Under the pieces are notes generated by a model. It saw only the letters and a program-made list of their open reading frames with translations, was not told the origin of the DNA and ran no database searches. Below, in pieces: positions 44,836-54,908 of a stretch of DNA of 64,000 nt (its first letter is position 1; each line of letters starts with the position of its first letter). Position numbers and translations under genes: made by a program. This DNA is from CAWKAV01 sp963847735 (GTDB lineage: Bacteria; Desulfobacterota; Desulfuromonadia; Desulfuromonadales; BM103): assembly GCA_963847735.1 (NCBI GenBank), contig CAWKAV010000016.1, positions 558,001-622,000 of the forward strand, given 5' to 3'.

Positions 44836-44864
44836 TTGACATAATGAGGGGGTGCGGGTAGATT
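44836..44864 (+). promoter_or_regulatory. Promoter of the tRNA-Met pair
   Basis: TTGACA (44836-44841), 17-base spacer, TAGATT (44859-44864). A start near 44871 would sit just before the initiator tRNA. Confidence 0.75.
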
Positions 44865-44876
44865 CCAAATCCGTGT

Positions 44877-44953
<77 letters not shown>

Positions 44954-44995
44954 AATAAATATATAACCGTCGTTTTTGGCGGTCTGCTGGTTTTC

Positions 44996-45072
44996 GGCGG
45001 TGTAGCTCAGTTGGTCAGAGCATGCGGCTCATATCCGCAGTGTCCGGAGTTCAAATCTCTGCACCGCCACCA
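44996..45072 (+). tRNA. Elongator tRNA-Met (CAT)
   Basis: 77 bases with encoded CCA. Acceptor GGCGGTG pairs fully with CACCGCC, so it is not an initiator. Anticodon loop CTCATAT. Body and D-arm resemble elongator tRNA-Met; tRNA-Ile2, whose CAT anticodon is modified by TilS, is the alternative and cannot be excluded by eye, especially as tilS is the next gene. Confidence 0.85.
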
Positions 45073-45077
45073 CTCTG

Positions 45078-45113
45078 ACAGCACCCCCTTCCAGTCCTGG
45101 GAGGGGGTGCTGT
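45078..45113 (+). terminator. Terminator after the tRNA-Met pair
   Basis: Perfect 12-base-pair stem acagcaccccct (45078-45089) and agggggtgctgt (45102-45113), with a T-rich stretch after it. It ends only 18 bases before the tilS ATG, so tilS is transcribed either by read-through or from a promoter within this hairpin region. Confidence 0.85.
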
Positions 45114-45131
45114 GTTTCTGGTAATTGACAC

Positions 45132-46532
45132 ATGTCTCTGCTGAATAGTTTCCATAAGTCGTTGCTGCAGTCCGGTTGTATTCCTGCGGGAAGTCGCCTG
45201 CTTGTTGCAGTCTCTGGCGGGGCAGATTCTGTTGCTCTCCTCTCCTTATTGCATCATGTTGCAGGCCCCATCAATCTGCATCTGGAGGTGGCCCATCTTG
45301 ACCATGCTCTGCGTGATGCCAGCCGTGATGATGCTTTGTTTGTCGAACAGTTGTGCATTGATTTGGGCATCTCATTGACGGTTGAACGTCGAGATGTTGC
45401 AGCAATTGCCAGACAGCACAAAGGTAACCTCGAAGAGGTGGCCAGGCAAGAGCGTCGTGATTTCCTGACGAGGACAGCGCAGGCCCGCAACTGCCAGCTG
45501 ATTGCGCTCGGACACCACGCCGATGATCAAGCTGAAACGTTTCTGATGCGGTTGCTGCGTGGTTCCGGTTTGACAGGCCTGGTAGGGATGCGCATGGTTA
45601 ATGAATTCTGGGTTCGCCCACTTCTGCCCTTTCATCGTTCCGACCTGATTGCCTATCTTCATGAGGAGGGCCTTCCTTGGCGGGAGGATGAAAGCAATCT
45701 CGACCAGACTTTTACACGCAATCGTATTCGTCATTGCCTGCTGCCGGTACTGGAAAGTTTTAACCCGAACATCAGTCGTCAGTTCGTCGGTCTTTGCGAA
45801 CAGATGCGTCAGGATGATGATTTCTGGACAAACCTTGTGGCCCTGGAACTGACCAGGTGTGGCAAGAGCATGGGGGATGACTTTATCCTGGAACGGAAGG
45901 CGCTCCTTGAACTGGCACCGGCACTGGTCAGCAGGGTGGTCAGGGGAGCTTTACAGCAGGTCCGAGGTGATCTGCGAGGCATGACTTCAGTGCATATCGC
46001 AGACATTTTGCAGATGGTCAACGCAGGCTCGCCGCAAGGTGAGCTGTTTTTGCCTGATGTCTGGGTTGCCCGTCGCTATGACAAATTATGGTTCAGAAAA
46101 CAAAAGCCTGTAGCAGCTGAATTTTTCACGCTCATATTGAATGGACCTGGTTCATATTTATTGCCAGATGAACGGACACTGTGTTTGTCACTGGAGGAAC
46201 GGGCTCTTGGCGAGAGAAATGAGGTTGTTGAGTTTGCTGCAGCAACACTTTCTTTCCCTCTTCATCTACGGCACTGCCAGCCTGGTGATCGATTGCAACC
46301 GTCCGGGATGAGTGGAACGAAAAAGCTACAGGATCTCTTCGTTGATCTTAAACTGCCCAAGGAAGAAAGGCGGAAAGCTCTGCTTTTGGTCGGAAATGAT
46401 GAAATCCTCTGGGTGGTTGGTTTGCGTCGATCTGAAGGAAGACGCCCCGGAGAGGGCGAGCCGGTTCTTCGGTTCGCGCTTCAACCTGAAATGGAAGGGC
46501 ATAATCGACTTGTGATAAAAGCGCCTTTATGA
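45132..46532 (+). CDS. tilS: tRNA(Ile)-lysidine synthase
   Basis: Converts C34 of tRNA-Ile2 (CAT) to lysidine so it reads AUA and is charged with isoleucine; essential in most bacteria. 466 residues. The PP-loop motif is AVSGGADSVALLSLL, and the GHHADDQAETFLMRLLRGSG segment is typical. The C-terminal domain (residues ~370-460) is present. It directly follows two tRNA genes with CAT anticodons, the kind of tRNA that TilS must tell apart. Confidence 0.95.
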   Translation: MSLLNSFHKSLLQSGCIPAGSRLLVAVSGGADSVALLSLLHHVAGPINLHLEVAHLDHALRDASRDDALFVEQLCIDLGISLTVERRDVAAIARQHKGNLEEVARQERRDFLTRTAQARNCQLIALGHHADDQAETFLMRLLRGSGLTGLVGMRMVNEFWVRPLLPFHRSDLIAYLHEEGLPWREDESNLDQTFTRNRIRHCLLPVLESFNPNISRQFVGLCEQMRQDDDFWTNLVALELTRCGKSMGDDFILERKALLELAPALVSRVVRGALQQVRGDLRGMTSVHIADILQMVNAGSPQGELFLPDVWVARRYDKLWFRKQKPVAAEFFTLILNGPGSYLLPDERTLCLSLEERALGERNEVVEFAAATLSFPLHLRHCQPGDRLQPSGMSGTKKLQDLFVDLKLPKEERRKALLLVGNDEILWVVGLRRSEGRRPGEGEPVLRFALQPEMEGHNRLVIKAPL

Positions 46533-46601
46533 TAGAGTTCTCAGTGTTTTTGTGACGCCAACCACCGTATTTTCCTGGTGTTTTCAGCTTTAGGGGGTAA
46601 C

Positions 46602-48467
46602 GTGAATCAGTTTTATAAGAATTTGGCACTCTGGCTGGTCATCTCACTGGTGATGATCATGCTGTTCAATATGATGACCCAGCAGAGCCGCGATCTCAAA
46701 CCTGTCCCTTATACGACCTTTCTGGCCGCTCTTGAGAGTGGGAAGATTGCTGACGTTACAATCCAGGGCTCGAATATCGAGGGGACCTACTCGGATGGCT
46801 CAGCTTTTAAAACCTATGCTCCGGATGATCCTGATCTGATCAGCCAGCTGCGTGAGCAGGGGGTTGCGATCGTGGCAGAGCCCGACGAGACCAACAGCTT
46901 CTGGATGACTATGATCGTCTCCTGGGGGCCGATTCTTCTGCTGATAGCTGTCTGGATCTTTTTTATGCGTCAGATGCAGTCTGGTGGCGGCAAAGCGATG
47001 AGCTTCGGCAAGAGCCGCGCCAAGCTGCTCAGTGAGTCCTCGACCAAAGTCACCTTCAACGATGTGGCTGGCATAGATGAAGCGAAGGATGAGCTCGAAG
47101 AGGTTGTTGCCTTCCTGAAGGACCCGAAAAAGTTCTCCCGACTCGGTGGGCGCATCCCGAAAGGGGTGCTGTTGGTTGGTGCCCCCGGAACCGGAAAAAC
47201 CTTGTTAGGCAGGGCGATCGCGGGTGAGGCAGGCGTGCCGTTTTTTTCTATCTCAGGGTCAGATTTTGTCGAAATGTTTGTCGGCGTCGGTGCCAGTCGG
47301 GTTCGTGACCTCTTCGTGCAGGGCAAGAAGAACGCTCCCTGTATTATCTTTATTGATGAGATTGACGCAGTCGGTCGCCATCGTGGTGCTGGCATGGGGG
47401 GTGGCCACGATGAGCGTGAACAAACCCTCAACCAACTGCTGGTCGAGATGGATGGTTTCGAGTCGAATGAGGGCGTCATTCTGATCGCCGCCACCAACCG
47501 TCCGGATGTCCTTGATCCGGCGCTGCTTCGACCCGGACGTTTTGATCGTCAGGTTGTTGTGCCTCGCCCGGATGTGCGTGGCCGTTTCAAGATTCTCCAG
47601 GTCCACTCTCGCAAAGTTCCTTTGGGTGGAGATGTTGATCTCAATATTATTGCCAAGGGCACGCCCGGTTTTTCCGGGGCTGATCTGGAAAATCTGGTCA
47701 ATGAAGCCGCTCTACTGGCTGCACGTGCCAATAAAAACGAAGTCAATCGGCAGGACCTTGAAAGTGCCAAAGACAAAGTCATGATGGGCGCCGAGCGACG
47801 CTCCATGGTGATCACCGAAGAAGAAAAGAAAGTGACCGCCTATCATGAAGCCGGACATGCCCTGGTGGCTATGTACCTCCCGGGTGCTGATCCGGTTCAT
47901 AAGGTTTCGATTATTCCGCGTGGCCGAGCCATGGGTGTGACCATGTACCTGCCCACAGAGGAGAAATACAACGAGACCAAGGACGGTTTGAATATTAAAA
48001 TATGTGCCCTCCTAGGCGGCCGGGTCGCTGAAGAGCTGGTTTTTGAGAGTGTGACCAGCGGGGCCTCAAACGATCTCGAACGAGCTACGGCTATCGCGCG
48101 TAAAATGGTTTGTGAATGGGGTATGAGCGACAAGATGGGGCCCTTGGCCTTCGGTGAAAAAGAGGGCGAGGTTTTTCTCGGTCGCGATTATGGTCATATC
48201 AAGAATTACAGTGAGGCAACTGCGGTTGCCATTGATGAAGAAATCCGACGGATTGTCGAAGAAAGTCATGTGCGTACGCGCGAGATCCTTTCGCAACATA
48301 TAGACGCTTTGATTCAGGTTTCTGAGGCCCTGCTTGAACGAGAAAATATGGACGGCAGTGAAATCAGAGCCATGATTTTTGGCCATGAAGAGGAGGCTTC
48401 GTCAGAGGTTGCAGATGTTGTTGATGACAGCGTCGCTGCTGAAGAAGCACCTGCCGCTGAGGAATGA
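46602..48467 (+). CDS. ftsH: ATP-dependent zinc metalloprotease FtsH
   Basis: Inner-membrane AAA protease that degrades misfolded and regulatory proteins; 621 residues from the GTG at 46602, after TAGGGGGTAA. Two transmembrane segments flank a small periplasmic domain (residues ~6-25 and ~105-130). Walker A is GAPGTGKT, Walker B IIFIDEID, the second region of homology RPGRFDRQ, and the zinc site HEAGH. It overlaps folP by four bases. Confidence 0.97.
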   Translation: MNQFYKNLALWLVISLVMIMLFNMMTQQSRDLKPVPYTTFLAALESGKIADVTIQGSNIEGTYSDGSAFKTYAPDDPDLISQLREQGVAIVAEPDETNSFWMTMIVSWGPILLLIAVWIFFMRQMQSGGGKAMSFGKSRAKLLSESSTKVTFNDVAGIDEAKDELEEVVAFLKDPKKFSRLGGRIPKGVLLVGAPGTGKTLLGRAIAGEAGVPFFSISGSDFVEMFVGVGASRVRDLFVQGKKNAPCIIFIDEIDAVGRHRGAGMGGGHDEREQTLNQLLVEMDGFESNEGVILIAATNRPDVLDPALLRPGRFDRQVVVPRPDVRGRFKILQVHSRKVPLGGDVDLNIIAKGTPGFSGADLENLVNEAALLAARANKNEVNRQDLESAKDKVMMGAERRSMVITEEEKKVTAYHEAGHALVAMYLPGADPVHKVSIIPRGRAMGVTMYLPTEEKYNETKDGLNIKICALLGGRVAEELVFESVTSGASNDLERATAIARKMVCEWGMSDKMGPLAFGEKEGEVFLGRDYGHIKNYSEATAVAIDEEIRRIVEESHVRTREILSQHIDALIQVSEALLERENMDGSEIRAMIFGHEEEASSEVADVVDDSVAAEEAPAAEE

Positions 48468-49354
48468 TCAAAGGGCTTATCTCTCATCACGGATCGCTAC
48501 CGGAATATCTGTGCGGCCGAACTGTGCGGATAAACCTGCAGTCCCCGTGTATTGTCGGAATCCTGAATGTTACACCGGATTCATTTTCCGACGGCGGGCG
48601 TTATTGCTCGGTCGAAGCTGCGCTCGAACAGGGCCGGCGCATGGCACAAGAAGGGGCCGCCCTGATTGATGTCGGTGGCGAAAGCACCCGGCCTGGTGCG
48701 GCCAAAGTCACGACACAAGAGGAATTGGATCGAGTTATTCCGGTTATAGAATCCTTGCATCGTGAACTGGCGCTGCCGCTTTCCATTGACACCAGTAAGA
48801 GCGTCGTTGCGGCGACCGCTGTAGCTGCCGGAGCTGAGTTTGTTAACGACATCAGCGGCCTGACCTTTGATTTGAAAATGGCTGAGGTCGTTGCTGACTC
48901 GGGGGCAGGTCTGATTGTGATGCATACCCGAAGCACCCCTGATTCGATGCAGCAGTACACAAATTACGATGATGTAGTCAATGAGGTTTCCGCCTCTCTT
49001 CGCAAGAGCGTCGACTGTGCTGTGGCAGCAGGTGTTGTTAGCGATAAAATCGTTGTCGATCCGGGAATCGGTTTTGCAAAAGATGTGGCGGGAAATCTCG
49101 AATTACTGAGGAGGATCGCTGTCCTTGCTGATCTGGGACATCCGGTAATGCTGGGTACGTCTCGTAAGAGTTTTATCGGCCGGGTTTTAAATCAGGATGA
49201 TCCTGATAACCGACTCGCCGGGACTCTTGCAACCATTGCTCTCGGTTACGCCGGAGGAGTTCGCCTCTTCCGGGTTCATGATGTCGAAGTTGCCAAACAT
49301 GCAGCTTTGATGGCTCAGGCGATTTGCTCCGGTGCAGCATGGTCGTCCAGTTGA
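48464..49354 (+). CDS. folP: Dihydropteroate synthase
   Basis: Joins 4-aminobenzoate to dihydropterin pyrophosphate, the sulfonamide target; 296 residues. Family segments are GILNVTPDSFSDGG, DVGGESTRPGA and DPGIGFAKD. ATG at 48464 overlaps the ftsH stop. The ftsH-folP-cdaA-glmM order is frequent in bacteria. Confidence 0.96.
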   Translation: MIKGLISHHGSLPEYLCGRTVRINLQSPCIVGILNVTPDSFSDGGRYCSVEAALEQGRRMAQEGAALIDVGGESTRPGAAKVTTQEELDRVIPVIESLHRELALPLSIDTSKSVVAATAVAAGAEFVNDISGLTFDLKMAEVVADSGAGLIVMHTRSTPDSMQQYTNYDDVVNEVSASLRKSVDCAVAAGVVSDKIVVDPGIGFAKDVAGNLELLRRIAVLADLGHPVMLGTSRKSFIGRVLNQDDPDNRLAGTLATIALGYAGGVRLFRVHDVEVAKHAALMAQAICSGAAWSSS

Positions 49355-49381
49355 GCTTCTTTAATGTGAGGAACGTTCCGG

Positions 49382-50161
49382 ATGTTGGAGATGGCGAAAA
49401 ATTTCAGGTGGTTTCTGGACCTGCTCGACATCCTGCTTGTCGCCTTCATTATTTATCGGATTCTCCTCCTCATCAAAGGGACGCGGGCCGTACAGATGCT
49501 GGTTGGCCTGGCTGTTCTCCTGATTATCTATGTGGCCTCTCAGATCAGCGGTCTCTACACACTTAACTGGATTCTTGATAACTTCCTTTCCTCAATTATC
49601 CTGGTGATCGTCGTTATTTTCCAACACGACATTCGTCGAGCTCTGGTCCATGTTGGCCGCAACCCGTTTTTTGCTGATCTCTCTTTCCGTGAAGAAACCC
49701 AGGTTATCGACGAACTCTGCAAGGGCTGTGATGCCTTGTTGCAGAAAAATCTGGGAGCCCTGATCGTTATAGAACGCGAAACTGGTATTAATGACTTTCT
49801 CGAAGTCGGAGTGGAGATGGATGCCAAGCCCTCCGGTGCTCTGATTCAGGCAATTTTCCAGCATGCCTCTCCGATTCACGATGGCGCTGTGATCATTCAG
49901 CGTGGTCGGCTTACCCGTGCAGGGTGCTTCCTGCCGCTGACTCAGAATCCGGATGTTAACCCAAAGTTTGGTACCCGTCATCGTGCGGCCATTGGCCTGA
50001 CTGAGCAGGTCGATGCTGTCGTCATTGTTGTCTCCGAGGAAACGGGGCGGGTTTCCGTGGTGGTTGGTGGAAAAATAACTCGAGAACTGGAAATGAGTAC
50101 GCTCAAGAAAGTTCTTAATCGCCTGCTTGAACCACGACGTTTGCGTGGTAAAAAGAGCTGA
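49382..50161 (+). CDS. cdaA: Diadenylate cyclase (c-di-AMP synthase), CdaA type
   Basis: Membrane-bound enzyme that makes cyclic di-AMP from two ATP; 259 residues. Three N-terminal hydrophobic segments (residues ~12-85) precede a DAC domain with the catalytic SPIHDGAVI and GTRHRAAIG motifs. ATG at 49382 uses TGAGGA nine bases upstream. It sits directly before its regulator gene cdaR and glmM, the conserved c-di-AMP cassette. Confidence 0.95.
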   Translation: MLEMAKNFRWFLDLLDILLVAFIIYRILLLIKGTRAVQMLVGLAVLLIIYVASQISGLYTLNWILDNFLSSIILVIVVIFQHDIRRALVHVGRNPFFADLSFREETQVIDELCKGCDALLQKNLGALIVIERETGINDFLEVGVEMDAKPSGALIQAIFQHASPIHDGAVIIQRGRLTRAGCFLPLTQNPDVNPKFGTRHRAAIGLTEQVDAVVIVVSEETGRVSVVVGGKITRELEMSTLKKVLNRLLEPRRLRGKKS

Positions 50162-50163
50162 AC

Positions 50164-50880
50164 ATGTTTGAAAACATTCTTGAGAACTGGATATTAAAGT
50201 TTATCTCATTGGCCTTTGCAGTGGTCCTCTGGTTCTTCGTTATGGGTGAAAGCCGCATGGAAGTAACTCATGTCGTGCCGCTTGAATATGAAGGCCTCAC
50301 GGAAGGTTTGATGATTGCCAACGAGGTGCCGACTTCTGTTCTGATCAGAATTAGTGGCCCGCGTGCTTTGCAGGGGAATCTTAGCCCCGCAGATATCAGC
50401 CTCACCGTTGACCTGAGGGATCTATCTGCTGGCGTGACTTCATTCAGACGCCTTGAAGAGAGCCTGAATCTTCCCCAAGGGCTGAAAATTACCCGAATAT
50501 CTCCCTCCTTTGTAGACGTGAAGTTGGAGAGGGTGGGCACCAGGAATGTCCCTGTACGTGTTGTTTTGACTGGCGAACCTGCTCCAGGTTTTGTTGTTAA
50601 ATCGACAAAAGCAATCCCGGATAAGGTTGCCGTGTCTGGGGCAGAGAGTGAGCTTAAGGGGGTTTCTGAGGTTGTCACCGAGGGGATAGACATGACTCAC
50701 GTTCAGGAGAGTTTCTCCCAGACGGTAGCTATCAGTTATATCGGCAACTATACCGATCTGAAAGACACCAAAACGGTTGAAGTCCAAGTAGTCTTGCGTC
50801 CTGACCCGAACTATGTCCCTCCACAACCTGAAAATGAATCAACTGAAACACCGCGAAATGATAGAAAAGAGGCAAAATAA
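50164..50880 (+). CDS. cdaR: CdaA regulatory protein, YbbR domains
   Basis: 238 residues: one N-terminal transmembrane helix (ILKFISLAFAVVLWFFVMG) and at least two YbbR-type beta domains outside the membrane (about residues 35-125 and 130-215). In Firmicutes CdaR/YbbR binds and modulates CdaA. The proline/glutamate-rich tail is low complexity. Starts two bases after cdaA; its stop overlaps the glmM start (TAATG). Confidence 0.9.
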   Translation: MFENILENWILKFISLAFAVVLWFFVMGESRMEVTHVVPLEYEGLTEGLMIANEVPTSVLIRISGPRALQGNLSPADISLTVDLRDLSAGVTSFRRLEESLNLPQGLKITRISPSFVDVKLERVGTRNVPVRVVLTGEPAPGFVVKSTKAIPDKVAVSGAESELKGVSEVVTEGIDMTHVQESFSQTVAISYIGNYTDLKDTKTVEVQVVLRPDPNYVPPQPENESTETPRNDRKEAK

Positions 50881-52250
50881 TGGCCAAACAGCTCTTTGGT
50901 ACTGATGGGGTGCGTGGTATTGCCAATATGTACCCGATAACAACAGAAATGGCCATGCAGCTGGGTCGTGCTGCGGCTTATGTTTTCAAGCATGTCAATC
51001 GGCGTAGTCGAATCGTGATTGGAAAAGATACGCGCTTGTCCGGCTACATGATTGAAAATGCACTGGCCGCCGGGATATGCTCTATGGGCGTCGATGTCCT
51101 GCTGGTAGGGCCTCTGCCGACGCCTGGCATCGCCTTTATTACTGCTTCGATGCGTGCCGATGCCGGTGTGGTGATCTCCGCTTCGCATAATCCCTATCAG
51201 GACAATGGTATCAAGTTTTTTGCCCGTGATGGTTTCAAACTGCCCGACGAACTGGAGCTGAAGATCGAAGATTTGATCTTCTCTGACCGGATCGATTCGC
51301 TACGACCGACAGCAGAAAATGTGGGAAAGGCCTTTCGCGTTGATGATGCAATCGGCCGCTATATCGTTTTTCTCAAAAACACCTTCCCCAAAGAGCTTGA
51401 CCTGACCGGAATGAAAATTGTTCTGGACTGTGCGCACGGTGCAGCCTATCGCGTGGCGCCGTCTGTTCTTGAAGAGCTCGGAGCCAAGGTGTTTGCCTAT
51501 GGCGTCAAGCCCGACGGAACCAATATTAACGCCGGTTGCGGTTCTACACATCCCGAGGTGATTTCTGCTGCGGTTCGTGAGCATGGTGCTGATCTGGGGA
51601 TCGCCCTTGACGGTGATGCGGACCGCTGTATTTTTGTCGATGAATACGGCAATGAGGTTGATGGTGACCATATCATGGCAATTTGTGGCATCGATATGAT
51701 CAAGCGTGATGCCCTTCCTCAGAACACCGTTGTTGGGACAGTAATGTCGAATATGGGGCTCGACATTGCTTTGCGCAAGGCAGGTGGACGGGTGGTTAAA
51801 ACTGATGTCGGCGACCGGTATGTTGTAGAAGAGATGCGTCGTAGCGGTTATCGGTTTGGTGGTGAACAATCCGGTCATTTGGTTTTTTTCGATCACAATA
51901 CGACGGGTGACGGCATGATCTCGGCCCTTCAGGTGCTGGCGATTCTGCAAAAAAGTGGCAAGCCGCTTTCAGAACTCGCCTCAGTTATGACAGCACTGCC
52001 TCAAGTCCTTGTGAATGTGCGGGTTCGTGAGAGGCGCGATGTTGAGGAACTACCCGGGATCAGTAAACTCATAGAAGATGTTGAGAATCGCCTAGCTGAT
52101 TCAGGCCGGGTTCTGATTCGTTATTCCGGAACAGAACTTCTGATGAGGATCATGCTCGAAGGTCAGGACCAGAACGAGATCACTGCTATGGCCAATGAAA
52201 TTGCCGTGAAGGTGAAGAGCTTGATCGGAGAAGAGGCGATAGGAGAATAA
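50880..52250 (+). CDS. glmM: Phosphoglucosamine mutase
   Basis: Interconverts glucosamine 6- and 1-phosphate for peptidoglycan and LPS; 456 residues. The catalytic phosphoserine loop is VISASHNPYQDNGIKFF. The metal-binding loop is DGDADRC. The sugar-binding segment GGEQSGH and C-terminal RYSGTE are intact. In other bacteria GlmM can inhibit CdaA, which fits the adjacency. Confidence 0.97.
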   Translation: MAKQLFGTDGVRGIANMYPITTEMAMQLGRAAAYVFKHVNRRSRIVIGKDTRLSGYMIENALAAGICSMGVDVLLVGPLPTPGIAFITASMRADAGVVISASHNPYQDNGIKFFARDGFKLPDELELKIEDLIFSDRIDSLRPTAENVGKAFRVDDAIGRYIVFLKNTFPKELDLTGMKIVLDCAHGAAYRVAPSVLEELGAKVFAYGVKPDGTNINAGCGSTHPEVISAAVREHGADLGIALDGDADRCIFVDEYGNEVDGDHIMAICGIDMIKRDALPQNTVVGTVMSNMGLDIALRKAGGRVVKTDVGDRYVVEEMRRSGYRFGGEQSGHLVFFDHNTTGDGMISALQVLAILQKSGKPLSELASVMTALPQVLVNVRVRERRDVEELPGISKLIEDVENRLADSGRVLIRYSGTELLMRIMLEGQDQNEITAMANEIAVKVKSLIGEEAIGE

Positions 52251-52252
52251 AC

Positions 52253-52969
52253 ATGGCCAGGTTGGGTGTTAATGTTGATCATGTTGCAACCGTTCGCCAA
52301 GCCAGAGGGGGGACTGAACCAGACCCTGTCGCTGCAGCTGTAATCGCTGAACTGGCTGGTGCCGATGGCATCACTGTCCATTTGCGTGAAGATCGCAGAC
52401 ACATTCAGGACCGCGATGTTATGTTGCTGCGACGGACAGTGCAGACGCACCTGAATCTGGAAATGGCCGCTACGGATGAGATGGTGGCAATTGCTATGAA
52501 GGTTGTTCCTGACTACGTGACTCTTGTTCCGGAAAAACGGCAGGAACTGACCACCGAGGGTGGCCTTGATGTTGAAAAATATAAGCAGAAGCTGACCAGG
52601 CAGATCGACCTCTTGCATCAGGCAGGCATTACTGTCAGTCTTTTTGTTGATCCCGACCTGGAACAGTTGAAAGCGAGTTCCAGGGTCAAGGCTGATTTTG
52701 TTGAACTTCATACCGGAACCTATTGTTGTGCCAGAGGAAAGGCCCAAGTTAGCGAGTTGGCAAAGATAGAAGAGGCGATCAAAGTCGGCAAGAAACTCGG
52801 CTTGGGTGTAAATGCCGGGCACGGTCTCAACTATCAGAACATCCGTCCGATCCTGTTACTGGGAGGGGTTGAAGAATATAATATTGGTCACAGTATCATT
52901 TCGCGGGCTGTCCTGGTCGGGCTCGACCGAGCTGTGCGGGAGATGGCTGAACTGGTCCACGGGCGCTGA
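52253..52969 (+). CDS. pdxJ: Pyridoxine 5'-phosphate synthase
   Basis: Condenses 1-deoxyxylulose 5-phosphate with aminoacetone phosphate in the DXP-dependent vitamin B6 route; 238 residues, TIM barrel. It begins MARLGVNVDHVATVRQARGG, and VHLREDRRHI, ELHTGTYC and GLGVNAGHGLNYQNI are typical. Followed by acpS two bases later, a common pairing. Confidence 0.97.
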   Translation: MARLGVNVDHVATVRQARGGTEPDPVAAAVIAELAGADGITVHLREDRRHIQDRDVMLLRRTVQTHLNLEMAATDEMVAIAMKVVPDYVTLVPEKRQELTTEGGLDVEKYKQKLTRQIDLLHQAGITVSLFVDPDLEQLKASSRVKADFVELHTGTYCCARGKAQVSELAKIEEAIKVGKKLGLGVNAGHGLNYQNIRPILLLGGVEEYNIGHSIISRAVLVGLDRAVREMAELVHGR

Positions 52970-52971
52970 TC

Positions 52972-53355
52972 ATGCCAATTGTCGGATTAGGTACGGATCT
53001 GGCCAGCGTAGAGCGTTTCCGAATGTTTATTTCCAACAACAAGGCCGCCCTGCTGGGGCGGCTTTTTACCCTCGGAGAGCGTGAATATTCTTTTGCAAAA
53101 AAAGATCCTGCCCCACACCTTGCAGCGCGTTTTGCGGCAAAAGAGTCTTGCCTGAAAGCGTTCGGGACAGGTTGGCGCGAAGGGATCAGCTGGCACGATA
53201 TGGAAGTTGTTCCGGATGCTCTTGGCCGACCTGTTTTGCAGCTCAGCGGTCGTGCTGCAGAGATAGCTGCCGCGAAGAGGGTTGAAGTGGTACACTTGTC
53301 ATATAGTCACGACGGTGCTTATGCCGTTGCTACTGTGGTTCTGGAATATCTATGA
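52972..53355 (+). CDS. acpS: Holo-acyl-carrier-protein synthase
   Basis: Transfers the phosphopantetheine arm from CoA to acyl carrier protein; 127 residues. GLGTDLASVERF with the metal-binding aspartate, and RFAAKESCLKAFGTG with glutamate and lysine, are the family motifs. Overlaps the next gene by four bases. Confidence 0.96.
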   Translation: MPIVGLGTDLASVERFRMFISNNKAALLGRLFTLGEREYSFAKKDPAPHLAARFAAKESCLKAFGTGWREGISWHDMEVVPDALGRPVLQLSGRAAEIAAAKRVEVVHLSYSHDGAYAVATVVLEYL

Positions 53356-54908
53356 AGGTTCTGACTGCAACGCAAATGCGGGTGGTGGATCGCCGGACAA
53401 TCGATGAGATCGGAATCCCCGGTATTGTGCTGATGGAAAATGCTGGTCGGTGCGTCGCTGAAGAAATATTGCAGCGTTTCCCCTCGGCGGGGAAGCCTCG
53501 GGCCTTGGTACTGGCCGGGATGGGAAACAATGGCGGTGACGGATACGTTGCTGCCAGACACCTGCTGACCAAGGGGTGGGAGGTTAAGACCCTGGTTTTG
53601 GCAGAACGCCATGCCGTCAAAGAAGATGCAGCAACAACCCTGTACTCTTTGGAAAGTTGTGGTGGCGAGGTTGCCTTTATTACGAATAATGAGTTTTTTG
53701 AGAGATCTCTCGCGGGCGCCGGTGAATTGACGGTTACAGTTGATGCTCTGTTTGGGACAGGTCTCAGCAAGCCGGCCCAGGGCCTGTACCTGAGTGCCAT
53801 TGAATGGCTTAACCTGCAAACCTCTCCGGTGGTTGCCGTTGACATTCCCTCCGGGGTAGACGCCTCGTCGGGTCGGATTTTTGGCACGGCAGTAAATGCC
53901 ACATTAACGGTCTCTTTCGCTTTTCCGAAAGTTGGTCAGGTCAGCTATCCAGGCGCAGGTCTGGTCGGCGAGTTGGTGACTGTTGACATCGGTATCCCAG
54001 CAATGATTGCCGATCAGGCTTCAACGGACTGCTTGCTGATCGATGCTGCAGAAGCAGTACGTTTGTTACCGGTGCGTAGTCGGGATGGCCACAAGGGAAC
54101 GTTCGGCCACCTTCTGGCGGTGGCGGGTTCAACGGGGAAATGTGGAGCCGCTGTGATGGCCGCCGAGGCGGGACTGAGAGGCGGTGCCGGTCTGGTAACA
54201 TTGGCGTGCCCGCAAAGTGTTCAATCAACCATCGCTTCCCGGTTGACCGAGGTCATGACGATCCCCGTAGCGGATTTTAATGGTGAGGCCAACCTGTTGG
54301 CCCTCGACAAGCTGCTGTCCTTGTCCGCAGGAAAACAGGCCCTTGCTATTGGCCCCGGGTTGGGACTCGGTGAAGAGGTGAGTGGTTTGATTCGCAGATT
54401 GGTGCAGGATTCTGATCTGCCGATGGTTATTGATGCTGATGGCTTGAATGCACTGAGCGGGCACATGCATATCCTTGAATATCAAGTGAACCGCCAAATT
54501 GTACTGACCCCTCATCCCGGTGAAATAGCTCGCCTGACCGGGTTGTCGATCGCTGAGATTCAAGCCGACCGTTTTACCATAGTACGGGACTTTGCCATGC
54601 GTCACCGTGTGGTGGTGGTGCTCAAAGGGGCCCGGACTTTGACCGCCGCGCCGGATGGACGGATTCATGTCAATAACAGTGGCCATGCCGGGTTGGCCAG
54701 TGGAGGCATGGGGGACGTTCTGACCGGGTTGATCGGCAGTCTTCTGGCTCAAGGGCTTACGGCGCTGGATGCCGCAACTCTTGGTGTTTATCTGCATGGA
54801 TTTGCCGCAGATCGGTTATTGGCAACCTTCGGCAATGCCGGTTTGTTAGCAACAGACGTTATGCATGAACTCCCTGCCGCTCGGCGGGCATTATCAATGG
54901 AGGTCTAA
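53352..54908 (+). CDS. nnrD: Bifunctional NAD(P)H-hydrate epimerase / dehydratase
   Basis: Repairs damaged NADH and NADPH hydrates. 518 residues: N-terminal YjeF epimerase domain (residues ~1-215, GMGNNGGDGYVAARHL) and C-terminal ADP-dependent dehydratase (residues ~225-510, with GSTGKCGAAVMAAEAGLRGG and GMGDVLTGLIG). The fused order is usual in bacteria. ATGA overlap with acpS. Confidence 0.95.
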   Translation: MKVLTATQMRVVDRRTIDEIGIPGIVLMENAGRCVAEEILQRFPSAGKPRALVLAGMGNNGGDGYVAARHLLTKGWEVKTLVLAERHAVKEDAATTLYSLESCGGEVAFITNNEFFERSLAGAGELTVTVDALFGTGLSKPAQGLYLSAIEWLNLQTSPVVAVDIPSGVDASSGRIFGTAVNATLTVSFAFPKVGQVSYPGAGLVGELVTVDIGIPAMIADQASTDCLLIDAAEAVRLLPVRSRDGHKGTFGHLLAVAGSTGKCGAAVMAAEAGLRGGAGLVTLACPQSVQSTIASRLTEVMTIPVADFNGEANLLALDKLLSLSAGKQALAIGPGLGLGEEVSGLIRRLVQDSDLPMVIDADGLNALSGHMHILEYQVNRQIVLTPHPGEIARLTGLSIAEIQADRFTIVRDFAMRHRVVVVLKGARTLTAAPDGRIHVNNSGHAGLASGGMGDVLTGLIGSLLAQGLTALDAATLGVYLHGFAADRLLATFGNAGLLATDVMHELPAARRALSMEV